A stretch of DNA of 64,000 nt, taken from Eucalyptus grandis. Lineage: Eukaryota > Streptophyta > Magnoliopsida > Myrtales > Myrtaceae. The stretch lies in contig NC_052618.1 in NCBI RefSeq assembly GCF_016545825.1, forward strand, positions 1,862,461-1,926,460. The letters are read 5' to 3'. A program made the translations under genes and the position numbers. Below, in pieces: positions 35,270 to 46,350 of the stretch (within the stretch, counting starts at the first letter, position 1; each line of letters starts with the position of its first letter). The notes under the pieces are model-generated. The model saw nothing but the letters and a program-made list of their open reading frames with translations. It was not told where the DNA came from and did not search any database.

Positions 35270-35964
35270 GTGTGCTGCTTTCGTATACATTCTTTGACCT
35301 TTTGAAGATCATAATGGTGATTGCTTGAGAAAATTAATTTTCAGATTCTTTGATGATTTAGTTGGAATGTTGACATTTTCAGCTTTCAACTTTTTGGGTT
35401 AATAGATCCCATCAGAACTTTTTGAGGTGGTGGACCAGATTTAACAGGGACAAATGATGCAATTCAATTTGTTCATATAACTATGGTGTGCAGTGATATT
35501 TTTAAATTGCTGTATCTTCATCTATTGGTTGTATTTCCTCAAGTTGAAGGTATAGTGGACTTAGAACAAGCCAGGATGCTTCTAATACAAGTCTTTTGAT
35601 TACTCGATGGTTGTTTTACGTGTCGATTTTTTTATAGACACTAATTTCCTTTGTCAAGCTAATGTACTAAGCAAGTCATCAGTATAGACATTCCAAATTT
35701 GCTATAAGTTCACGATACTGGGGTTAGTTTGTGTGCCAATTTCTGTAGCAATGGCAAATACTTTAGCATATAGCTTCTACAAATTTTTTGCCCCTTTCTC
35801 CACTCACTCCATTACTTTCGTCTACTTATTTACAGCTCTCTTTTCCTGTCAAATTTTATTTTTGGCACATGAATCAAGAAAAGTGGCATATGATAACTAT
35901 CTCAGTAAAACACATAACTTCAAAAAGCATTGGAATATTTACTTTAATATTAATTTTTTGTCAG
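35270..35964 (+). other. Non-coding spacer between AGPase and M16 protease fragments
   Basis: AT-rich DNA without sustained frames. It may be the intron tail of the AGPase copy fused to intron sequence of the protease copy; the join point is not visible. Confidence 0.45.
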
Positions 35965-37757
35965 TTGTACCCACCAAAAGATTGGCTTGTGAAGTCATCC
36001 TTACCTTCTAAATTTAATCCTAGCATCATCCATGCAGTACTTGAGAAGCTTTCTTCAAGAAACTTCCAGTAAGATCTGATACAACTAGTATAAGCACCTA
36101 GAGAGGGGTGAATAGGTGTAAAAATAATTTCTCAAGATATGAAAGCAATACTAGACAAACAATAGAAATGAAGCTCTCATTTAGTTAACAAAACGAACTA
36201 TGATCAAAGTAAAATAGAGAGTAGGGAAGAGAAAATTAAACACAAGGTTTATAGTGGTTCGGCTTATTCCAAGCCTACCCACTCTTCTGCACTGACAGCC
36301 CACCGGCTGGATTTCACTATGAACAAAAGAGATGTTATAGCACTACTTTCCCTTGATTTCACAGTGTAGATATTCTATCACACTTTCTCAAGATATCTCA
36401 AAATATAGACTCTCTTTTGCGTACAAGATTTCGCTCAGTAAGTAAATTGACTAAGAATCAAAGAGCTTCAGACTTTGGAATTTTTCTATCGTGCACCATC
36501 TCGAACAACTGGAACGTCTTCCTTTTATACTCCTTTGTGCCATCATACCCGTTGGCACTTACCAAAGGAATTCTTCCAATCCTCCCGTTGGACAGAATCA
36601 ATTAGGAAGATCATTCGAGCTATTAAAGGAACATGTCGATAGCCCATCAATCTTGCTCGCCCATACAATCAGGATCTTGGTTTCCATAAGTAGAACCTTC
36701 CAAGAATACTTCGCCAATCATCGGATCTTTAATCATTCTTGATTTGAATAAAGGAATCCGTTATGTCATATCCAGCCAAGAGATCTTCTCCAGTCGATAA
36801 GGCCAAATCCTTAATGAAGCACTCAGATCTGGATAGCCTTTTTTCAACGGATTAGAAACTGTCAATAAGAATAGACTTTGAGTCTTGAGTCTAGTAATCC
36901 GGAGGTCTTCAGACTTTAATAGTAGAGTCTGCAAAACTTCAGACTAGACTGATAGAATCGTTTTGTCAGCTTCAAAATATTCCAGAAAGATTTCTCCAAC
37001 AAGATCATCTCATCCAGCATCCGTTGATATGCGTATATTAGATATGTCCTTTCCTCTTATGGGCATCTTGGAGAAAGAGGCTATAATAGTCCTCAGTTAT
37101 TTTTGTTCCTAAATATATACCATAGCAACTAGAAAGCATCGTGAATGTTTCAAATACATCGACATAATGGATTTGCTGGTACACCATCAAATTTTCATCA
37201 TTTATTTACTTCCATATTTATGAAAGTTACTGCATTCAGGAAAAAGGATAAATGCTAATTTTTACTCTGAGTGACATAGGATTGCATTGTCAATCTTTTT
37301 TTTTTTATCTTCCTAAGCTTCCCTCTTAATGAACGCAGTTCAAAAGAGTTAGATTTCATTGTCATGACTATCTGAAATACTTCCATTAGCCTAATTGTGT
37401 TCAAATGCTTGAGCTTGGAGAACTTTCGTCACGTTCTTTCATGTGACCAACATAATTTTTTTTGGGTGTCAAAGAAATTTGAAGGGGAAACTAACATGGT
37501 CGAGCCATGGTATGCAACTGCATATTGCGTAGATAAACTTACTGACTTGACAATCCAGGTATCAAAAGATGTAGTCCTCATAGACCTTAATTGTTTGTTA
37601 CTGTATAGTCAACTTCCAAAGAATGCATTTTGGTGTTCGCTTTTGATTCCTTATTATATATCAAGAGTGGGTGCAGCGAGCTCCGAGTGAACATCTTCGT
37701 TTGCTAGTGGCTAATCAGTTTATTGCCACTGACTTGTCCCTCAAGAAGACTGACAAG
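35965..37757 (+). pseudogene. Insulin-degrading-enzyme-like (M16) protease, middle-exon fragment
   Basis: Three exon remnants of a plant zinc metallopeptidase of the insulin-degrading type (peroxisomal PXM16-like): 35965-36068 (LYPPKDWLVKSSLPSKFNPS...), about 37455-37558 (FWVSKKFEGETNMVEPWYA...CVDKLTDLTIQ) and 37666-37757 (WVQRAPSEHLRL...FIATDLSLKKTDK). In full-length enzymes these are consecutive exons in the middle of the protein. The HxxEH catalytic half and the C-terminal half are missing here. The third exon lacks one base at its acceptor side (AGAGTGG where GAGTGG should follow the AG). The 1.4 kb between exons 1 and 2 holds a dispersed repeat. Confidence 0.78.
36085..37050. repeat. Degenerate dispersed repeat inside the protease fragment
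   Basis: It starts with CACCTAGAGAGGGGTGAATAG and includes TTTATAGTGGTTCGGC with CCAAGCCTACCCACTCTTC. I have seen both phrases in many plant repeats that look like LTR ends. No terminal duplication was found, so borders are approximate. Confidence 0.4.
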
Positions 37758-38408
37758 GTGGTCTGATCAATCTTAGGTCCATTTGGCGTGCTTTTGAACT
37801 AATCCACCATCTTGACATTCATAACATTGGATCAGGTCATGTATCCAGTGATTGAACTTTCACACTTCTTGAGATGTTGCCATTTATCTTACATTGGCTT
37901 GATAACAGGGTCTGCTATTGACATGATGACCAGCACCATAACTGTTGGTAGTCAAACCAACCGTTGCTCATAATGCTGAGGAGGATTTAATGCTGTAAAG
38001 AATGAAATTCGGGGTAGTCAAACTAGAAGATGGCAAGCAATTGGCATCCTAAGGCATGTTCTGTTCAGCTGCTGTACCTTGGAGATTAAAGAAACACGCT
38101 ATTGACTTCTTGCTTTGCACCACAGAAGGAGATATCTCACAGGAGAGTGAGAGTGAAACTCTAGATTTCTCATCATTTGTTCCTAGCCATTTTGCTGCCT
38201 TGCAGGTATTATAGTTAAAGATGTTGATTTTATGCCATTCCATTTTGTATATTCTTCTTATCATTAAAGTACAAAATCTTGGGATTGACAATATCATCAT
38301 ATACACATCGGATGCTGTGCTAAGGAAGAAAGCTTTTGATGTACTGGAAAGGGTTAGTGTTTTTGACTTAAGATCTTCTACTCTTGCATCATTGAACAGC
38401 TCGTCACT

Positions 38409-38413
38409 CTTGT
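38409..38413. repeat. Target-site duplication CTTGT (left)
   Basis: Recurs at 41775-41779 after the solo LTR. Confidence 0.88.
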
Positions 38414-41400
38414 TGTGACATCCCGATTTTCCAATTCTATTTTCAATAAATGGAGACGGGCATTTTGTTGGCACGCATATAGTTCTTTTCCTTGAGTCGG
38501 CCACTCATGTGAAAACTAATCTATCAGGTGAAGCCGTTAAGAGTTTCTAATGCATCGGACTCGAGAATTTGATCAGGAAGCGATCTTTCGACCGAGCTAA
38601 TCTGCAAGGGTCATTACAGCACAAATAAAAATTGATTAGAGACCGGAGATAGGTTGACTCGACAGAGGCATGTGGTCGAGTGTGGGTGATTCCACAAGAT
38701 CGCACAATTCTTGTCGATCGACACTGGACCGACTTTTCTATCGATTGGGTACCTTGTGTTCGTATTTGAAACCTTGAGATTACCCCGACAACCGAAAGTC
38801 GCCAATGTTTCAAAGATGTACATTGTGGCTTGAGATGATCAACCACAGGTCAAATGCATGAAAATTTCTAAAAGCTACCCGATAAGTTGGGCCGCGCTAG
38901 TATCGTGCCAAAGTGAAATTAACCGTGAAATTGAGATCGAATTCAGAAATTGGAAGTTTGGGTGTGTCACAAACCATTTTAGGAACATTGATTAATCTTT
39001 GGAAGATTCTTCATGCAAGCCGAGTTTTTCAGCAAAATAATCAGAGAATGACTAATTTGGCTCGAGAAATTAGTAAGCCCGTCTTTGGTCTTGCTTTTGG
39101 GACTTAAGTTGGCTTTATGGGGAAGTGAAGATGTGAATTGAAGTGTGGTGACATTGGGTTAATTTTATGGACTTTAATTGGACTGAGTTGGAAGAGAATC
39201 GATTGGAAATTAAAGACTTTGATGTACAAAGAAAGGGACCCCGGCGGAAATTGATTTGGACCCATTGAAATATGTTGTAGAGGAAATGAGTTAGTGGATG
39301 ATGACATCATGGAGTGATGTCATGGTGGGTGGCCCATTTGGTGGAGATCTTGACAAGTGGAGGGGTGGATTTAATCTCCCAAAAAGTGAAGGGCCCCACC
39401 ACTTCTTCTTCAACCTTGAGAAGAGAGAGAGAAGGGGGGGAGGATGTGCGATCGGCAGGCCAGCTGCACGCCCGACCGGCCGCCCTCCGCTTGCCCGCTC
39501 GTCACCGCCGGTGCCGTCGCCGCCTCGCGTGACCGCGTGGCACCCCGTTCCGCGTGCGCCTCGCCTCGCCGTCTCGCCCGTCACTGCCTCACCGCGTGAG
39601 CCGCGCGCCGCACGCCCCTTCGCCACTTGCTCGGCCGCTCGTCGCCGTCGCTGCCCGCACGCCATCGTCGCCGTCGCCGCTGCCCTCCGCCGTTCGCCGC
39701 TGTGCTTCACGCCATCGCTCCACCGCTGCTCCGCTCATCTCGGTTTCCCTTCTTGCCCGGTTTCGGAGCTACTGTCCAGCTTCGTTTTGGCCAGCATAGG
39801 CCACAGTTCGGCCGCCTCCAACCACTGTCGACCTTACCGGAGCTTCGCCCGAGCTGCCGGCCCTCTCCTCCGCCGTTCCTCCGCTCGAACCGGCGCCGGA
39901 TCCGCCCCCAACCAGCAGCGAGCAGAAGGTTGCAAAAATGGGTATGCAGCGGACGTTTGGCCCGTTTTGGCCGCCTTCCCAAGCCCGGATGCTCGGCCTG
40001 CTTTGAGGAAAGTTGTTCTCCTCGGCGTCCCCGTCGTTTTGGTCCGCTTGGCTCACTAATCCGGTGAGTTTAACTCACTAAATCTTGATTAGAGTGTTAA
40101 TGATGCCCTAAGTGTGCTTAGTTTAAATTAAGTAAGTTTATGTGGGTGGATTAGTGTATTTAATTATAAATTGGATTAAGAGGTTGGTTTATGTTAAAGT
40201 GTGTTTAAATTAAAGGTTAAAAGAAGTTATTTAAAGTTAAGCCTTGATGTGACATAAAAAGGATTTTAGTTTTGAATTATTTAAGTGCTTCGAAATTCTG
40301 GAAAATATAATATTATTTTATAATCTGAAATTATTAAAATATTATTTAAAAAAACGAAAAAATTATTTTTGACCCCGGTTGCTCAGAATTTCGTGCCGAT
40401 CGCTGCTGTGTATTCGGATTTTGAAATTGATGGTTGGATATTATAAATTGAGTGTGGATTGCGAAAAATATGGATATTATTATTTAATTAATTTTCGGAA
40501 TAAAATTAATTATTTATTAAAATTCAAAAATTTTGTCGGGACCCTAAACTCTCAGAATTTCGTGCCGATCGCTGCTTTGTATTTAGAATTTGAATTTGAT
40601 GATTGATTGTGGCAAATTGAGTGTTGATTGTGATAAATATGGATTTTATTCATAAAATCCCAAGTGTCGAGTTCGGCATTGAAATTGGATTGTTAATGGC
40701 TAATATCGTAATTGGATTATGTGAGTGAAATGTAAAGTATCCCAGGATCGGTATCGAATTGTTGTGTGCTAGTTGAAAGGCTCGGGTCGCAGTAGTGGCT
40801 AGGCCGACTGGATCCTTATTCTTCTAGAATGCCGTCAAGAGAACGACGTGGCTTGGTCGCAGTAGTGGCGAGACCGACTGGACCTTTATTCTTCTAGAAA
40901 TGCCGTCGATAGAATGACGTGGCTTGGTCGCAGTAGTGGCGAGACCGACTGGACCTTTATTTTTCTAGAAATGCCGTCGATAGAACGACGTGGCTTGGTC
41001 GCAGTAGTGGCGAGACCTTTATTCTTCTAGAAATGCCGTCGATAGAATGACGTGGCTTGGTCGCAGTAGTGGCGAGACGGACTGGACCTTTATTCTTCTA
41101 GAAATGCTGTAATGTTAGTAGATAGCCGACCTGCGAGTAGGTTGTGCCCTTGTGTGGTAATGGAGAATGATGACATGGAATGTTTGCTGTGATTGTAGAA
41201 TTTAGTCAAATTGATTGTGTTTCAATGGCTTACATTCTTATCATTACTGGTACTTGAGTGATATGAATTATACTAACCTGCAGGAAGCCAAGAAGGCGAG
41301 GTAAGTTCTCTGTGTGATGTGGTTAGGCCACCCTTGGGCGTATTTTCTTTCTAATAGGGGTTTAGGGGTTGAACTTGCTGAGACGTTGTCTCAGTGGTTA

Positions 41401-41774
41401 TTGAATAACCATTTCAAGTCCCTGGTGGACGGAGCGGCCAGATAGCTTTGGTTGGCCTTGAGGAGTTGCAGAGGTGAAGTCATAAGGATTGGAGAGCGTG
41501 TCCGACTTGTAGGTCATAGGACAGTTCATTTTTAAGAGTCGGTCTTTTGTAGACCTTTGGCTGTAGGCCTTCGTCTGTAACTCCGTTGGTTTGTGTAAGT
41601 GATTGGTTGTGAAATTGTTTCCTGCTTTTCTATCCCGTATTTTATCGTCAGGGGTTTTATAATACGTTCCGCTTGCGCATTAATAAATGAATGGGGTCGG
41701 CGACACTACCTGGGAATGTCACATTTGATCGATTGCAGTGGGATGTGCGCGCACCTGGGGTTCAGGGCGTGACA
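38414..41774 (+). mobile_element. Solo LTR (3361 bp), second gypsy family
   Basis: It starts TGTGACATCCCGATTTTCC and ends CAGGGCGTGACA with CTTGT duplications. Its ends, GC-rich box (39430-40050) and late TGAGACGTTGTCTCA motif resemble the 406 family, but the body differs, so it is a related family. It has no internal region. It lies within an intron of the ALF4-like fragment. Confidence 0.88.
40780..41120 (+). repeat. Five-copy 71 bp tandem repeat in the solo LTR
   Basis: Units begin at 40780, 40851, 40922, 40993 and 41055 with GGTCGCAGTAGTGGC, CGACTGGACC and TTCTTCTAGAAATGCCGTC. The fourth lacks nine bases (GACTGGACC region), giving a 62 bp step. Confidence 0.9.
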
Positions 41775-41779
41775 CTTGT
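41775..41779. repeat. Target-site duplication CTTGT (right)
   Basis: Right-hand copy of 38409-38413. Confidence 0.88.
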
Positions 41780-41906
41780 AGTCCGTTTCTCTCTTGTTTA
41801 TGTTGTGCAATTATTTCACAGTCTCCAAATACTTGCTGATATTGCAATTTCTCAAAGGTTTGATGTCTTAAAAGCCCTAATTACAAATTCCATCTCTTCC
41901 TTTATG

Positions 41907-43247
41907 GTAATTGCATGGGGAAGTACGTGGAATTGCTGGATCTAGGGGTGAGGATGGCTGCAAGGTTCCACTCACTGCCCACAAATCGCACGTTTGTATT
42001 ACCATCCTCCCTCCAACCATGATGACGACGACGACGACCACCACCACCACTCCTTGAGCGGCGGCACAGGCAATGGCCCTCGTCCAGACCACAGGCTCGG
42101 AATTGACTCTACTGAACTCATGCTTTTTCTGTTGTGTGAGGAAGAGTTTAGTTTTCTCTATTTGGGATGTGTTTGAGCGTTTATAGGGAAGACATCCAGC
42201 CAAAAAATTGAGCTTTTTCCTGTCTTCTTGCATATTTTTTCAGACATGAAATGTGTCTCCATTGTCAATTTTGTCCTTAGACATCAAGCCAAAAAATCAA
42301 GTTGTTTCCTGTCTTCTCACATATTTTTTCACATATATTGTGTCTTCATTCCATTGGTTCAATTTGGTCTCTAGATAGCTTAAATCGATAATTCATGTAG
42401 TAGTGATTCATTCTTTTGAATGAATTTTGTTCTCAGTTCATTTTTCTCGACCAGTTTATCGATAGTCGATCTCGATCAATCTTTTGTTAACGGTTTGACA
42501 ATGTCCAAATCGATAATTGTTGTCCCCAAGCGCTATGGTGTTGTGCCCTAAATGTTCCTAGAATACAAGATCTAAAAAACAAGCACTATCGTCTAATTCG
42601 AGAACAAGAATTTGCTCTATAGCATCCACAAATTGACTGCGGAGGACAATGGAACAATATCGCGTGGCACCATAACTACATCATTCGTCACATTTTGCAC
42701 TGCGATCTAGGCTATGTCTCATCAATTCACAGCCTTTTGCTAGCATTTACCGTGCTTCGAGGTTATGCAGCCTCTCAGCAGAACGTCCTCAACATGAATT
42801 GGATAATGTTTTATGGAGTCGAGGGGCCAAGCTCTCAGTATTTCCAAATGCCTTTGGTACTTAATTGAGGGAAGAGCCAGCATTTCACTGCAGAGCAAGT
42901 ATGCTTTTATGGAGAATTGGCAACTAGGACATTCTTTAATTTGAAAATTCTCATAGTTTATGAGTTTGTTTTGCTTTGAAACTCTCAATGGTATAGATCC
43001 GTCTATGCATTACACCCTAACTCCCAGCAGTTTTGCTCACTCGGTTAGGAACATTGAGCTGGAGCAAACACCTATTCTTGTGTTCCACTATTTAGTAAAA
43101 TCCCAAGGAATACCTTTAGTCATTTACACACACCAAATACTACTAAAATGCTATAAGGTACAAATGCCACAGGGCAAGTGTGGCGTGGTAGTATAGATCT
43201 TGGAGAAATGTTTCAGGAGTACATTATCCAAGATCCTCATTTCTAGC
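41907..43247. other. Spacer between ALF4-like and minus-strand protease fragments
   Basis: Contains a GAC/ACC trinucleotide patch (42015-42055) and a repeated AAGCCAAAAAATCAAG phrase (42195, 42285). No supported gene. The frame at 42740-42988 (minus) has no family features. Confidence 0.45.
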
Positions 43248-43753
43248 TTATTTAGAACTACTGTGAACTTCCATATTTTCATACCCTCTTCTATGTGAAC
43301 CGTAAAGAGGTTGTGATGCCCTGAAGCTGAAAATGTCATCTATTCGTACCATGTTTGGTCCAACTGCTTCATTGTTATCCACTTCAAAATTTGATGAATG
43401 CTTGCTCCCATAAACTCGTAAAGAAGCTTCCTCTTGGGCTCTCCAATTCATATGTGCTCGTTCAAGAAAGCTATCAATTCTTGTTTTGCCAGCTTCCTTA
43501 ATGCTGCGACCTGGTCTAATGCAAATGAAGTGAATTTTTGTGAGTTGCTTTGCATGTCCGGCTTTATGAAGATAAATTAGGCAGTTTCAGCTGAGAGGAG
43601 GGAAAGGGCATACTGCCAATTGTATACAGGCAACTTTAGTTCCATAAAAAGAGATCAAGCAGAAGATGAATGTAGGTGAAACCAATAGTAGATGAAAAAT
43701 AGTGTCGATTTGCTCAGTCCTTACAGAGAAGACTAGGATTTGATGTCTACAAT

Positions 43754-43755
<2 letters not shown>

Positions 43756-43795
<40 letters not shown>
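43756..43795. repeat. (GA)n microsatellite
   Basis: About 20 GA units, in an intron of the minus-strand protease copy. Confidence 0.95.
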
Positions 43796-43796
<1 letters not shown>

Positions 43797-46269
43797 CAAT
43801 ATCTTGTACCTTAGTTTCTATTCGATCAAATAGGAAAGTTCTATTAGTTATCTCTTCCCAGTGACGCTTAGATTCTTCCCAGAAATTCTTGTCCTTCTCC
43901 ATCTTTGATTCAATTAGTGTGTTTAAATGGCTCTGTCAAAGGCAGAAATTCCACAGGTTCGATGTAATGGTTTAAAGATTATTTGACAAGCTGACATGAT
44001 TTTCATGATGGAACACGGGAGAAACAACTCACCTTGAAATAAATTTCACTCATTTTAAGGAGTTTACTTTCGAAAGACTCAAGAAAGCTCTGGACCCGTG
44101 TGTCGATGTACCTTGGACCCTGTTAAGATTAACAAAGTGAAGGAGTTAAAGGTGATGAGGCAGTCAAAACACAGAAAACCTTGTGGTATACCTTCACAGC
44201 AGACAGAACAGTGAACTGCAGGCCATGCACACTGAGGTCATATCTGCACGAAACCCTTAGAATAATTAGCAGAACACACATCTGGGGAGAAGAAAGGAGA
44301 AATGAAATGGTTTCACCGATGTGTGAGCAAACATACATAACCAAGTTGCTCAACTGTTCTGAGCTGGTGGAAGGCTTCATGCCTTGCAATAAAAGCCAAA
44401 AGCTGAAGTTGTACGTTCAAAGTAATGTCATCTTGATGGATCTGCAATTATCCATGGGGATTGTAATCAAATACATACAGAAAAGACTAAGTAGGCCTAC
44501 CAAAATGAGTTACTAAGTGATTTTTAATGCTTGTAATCTGATGAACTTTTTGTCTTTGCTAATGTACAAACATATACTTTCTCAAAGTGAATTGGTGTGT
44601 CAGAAATCAACCATCCCGAGGGGGTAAACCATGTGCAATTCTAACTGTTGAACCTACCCCCAAGGGGGTAAACCATGCGCAATGTGTCACCAGATAGATT
44701 TTGGGCCGAAATTACAAGCAAAACACAGCCTCACATACCCAGAGAAACATACTAGCAGATCAAAGGTGGCCTAGGCCAATTAAGTTCATTGTAGCCGGGA
44801 GTCATCTTGAACGTCTATTCAGGCAAAAGACAGGCCAGAAGATTTCATGACAAAGTTATGCAGACAGAAATTTGTTCTTTGTGCCAAGTTATGGCACTTG
44901 AAGCATTCTTTTGCCCATTAATATTGTTGAGTAAAAGTACCTGAATATAGTGAAGCAATGCAGAATTCTCATCATTTGGGTTTAGGCCTTCAGTTGAGTA
45001 GACGTAACTTACACCCTCGTCAAGTGTGACGAGTCTACTTGTGATGAGCTGGATTGGAGCACAGGCTTGCATATAGGATGAGAACCATTAAAGAAAACAT
45101 CTTCGACATGATGAACAATTGACTCTGCTTCATCACGCTCTATATTCCCTAGTGAGTGATGACAAAATAAAAGTAGATCAAGATTCAAATATGAGAGAGT
45201 TAACTTAAAAAAGAAAGGGATAACTTCTAAAATCACTGAAACTCCTATGTAACACTCTAAGAATGCTCTTGAGAGCATTGTAGGTGCAAACCAAGAAAGG
45301 TCTTCAGGCTGAAGAGTCTCAAGTATTTCTATATCTTCCTCAGGAATGAATGGTCATTTAATATTAAAGAGCGATAATATGAGGCATGATATCTTGGCTC
45401 ATCAAACTTGAAATTCTGATAACTTTTTGTCAACTTCTCCTGGAAGACAATAAAAGATGACTCTTAATAGTAATTGGTGCAGCTGGCACATAGCTCAGGA
45501 AACTTGACATATAAGATTACTTTATGACGTTTTTTTTATGTCAAAGCATAACAGAACCAATCTGGAAGTTACTGCTCTAGTGGCGGTTCTTTTTAAGAGG
45601 TATTGCTTGAATTAGCAAAGTGTATTTGGACCCTTTACAATTTCACGACTCAGTCATGTACGAAGAGATTTCTTGATTAGATTCAGCATACTCGAAATAA
45701 TAATAATCTATTATATGACCAGATAAAAACATTACTCTGCAAAATGATTGGCATTTCTGCCTAATGTCGTGGAAGCTTCTTGAGAAAAGTTGACCAAAGT
45801 TCACAATTAATTGGTCTTCTCCTAGCTATTTGATCTTTAAGAGAACATGGATTGTCAAGTTTATGGCACTTTGTGCCAAGATGCACTTTGAGAGTATGAA
45901 TAAGGCAAAGATAATATCAACATTTCTTAAAGTATTTCAATACATTAAACTTGTTAGAATTTTAAAATTTTAAGTTATGTCTCCATCTAATAGCTTGAAC
46001 TTACATGGTCCTGCAATTTCAACATGGTCTTATAATAGGTCCTGACAAACCTTTCTTGAGCCCCGATCGTAGTCAATTTCCACGCCTCAGTCTTAGGTCA
46101 AAGTTTAGCCTATGCATGTGGGGTTGTTGAAACATTTAAACAGTAAAATACTCCTTAATGTAATAGCTTGAGCTTTTAGATCAATTAGCAGAAGTATCCA
46201 CAATTTCCACCAATAAAAAACCCACATAATGGGATGCTTCTCCTATTGTGGCTGCAGTATTTTCTTCCT

Positions 46270-46350
46270 AATTGAGTTTTAGAGGGTAGGACTCGCGAGA
46301 CGTAGTCTCATCCCCAGGTCCCCCCCGGAAAAAAATTATTTTGCAGTCCT
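46270..46350 (+). repeat. LTR shard of the chromovirus-like family
   Basis: GGTAGGACTCGCGAGACG followed by TAGTCTCATCCC matches the LTR segment near 2938-2975 (GGTAGAACTCGCTGAGACG...). Only about 80 bp remain, within a protease-copy intron. Confidence 0.6.

Larger units (their letters stand above)
37836..41906 (+). pseudogene. ALF4: ALF4-like (aberrant lateral root formation) gene fragment, split by a solo LTR
   Basis: Exon remnants match the C-terminal half of plant ALF4, a protein that inhibits SCF assembly by binding RBX1 and is needed for lateral root founder divisions. 37836-38204 reads CHLSYIGLITGSAIDMMTS, then RRWQAIGILRHVL, PWRLKKHAIDFLL and FSSFVPSHFAALQ. 38270-38352 reads IDNIIIYTSDAVLRKKAFDV. 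41822-41906 reads LADIAISQRFDVLKALITNS. Frames change at least twice in the first exon (a lost base near 37990 and an indel near 38080), so it is not functional. The solo LTR 38414-41774 sits in the second intron. It begins within about 80 bp of the protease fragment end. Confidence 0.65.

Noticed and set aside
39298..40059. 253-codon plus-strand frame and overlapping minus frames
   Set aside because: GC-rich box of the solo LTR; compositional open frame with no motif.
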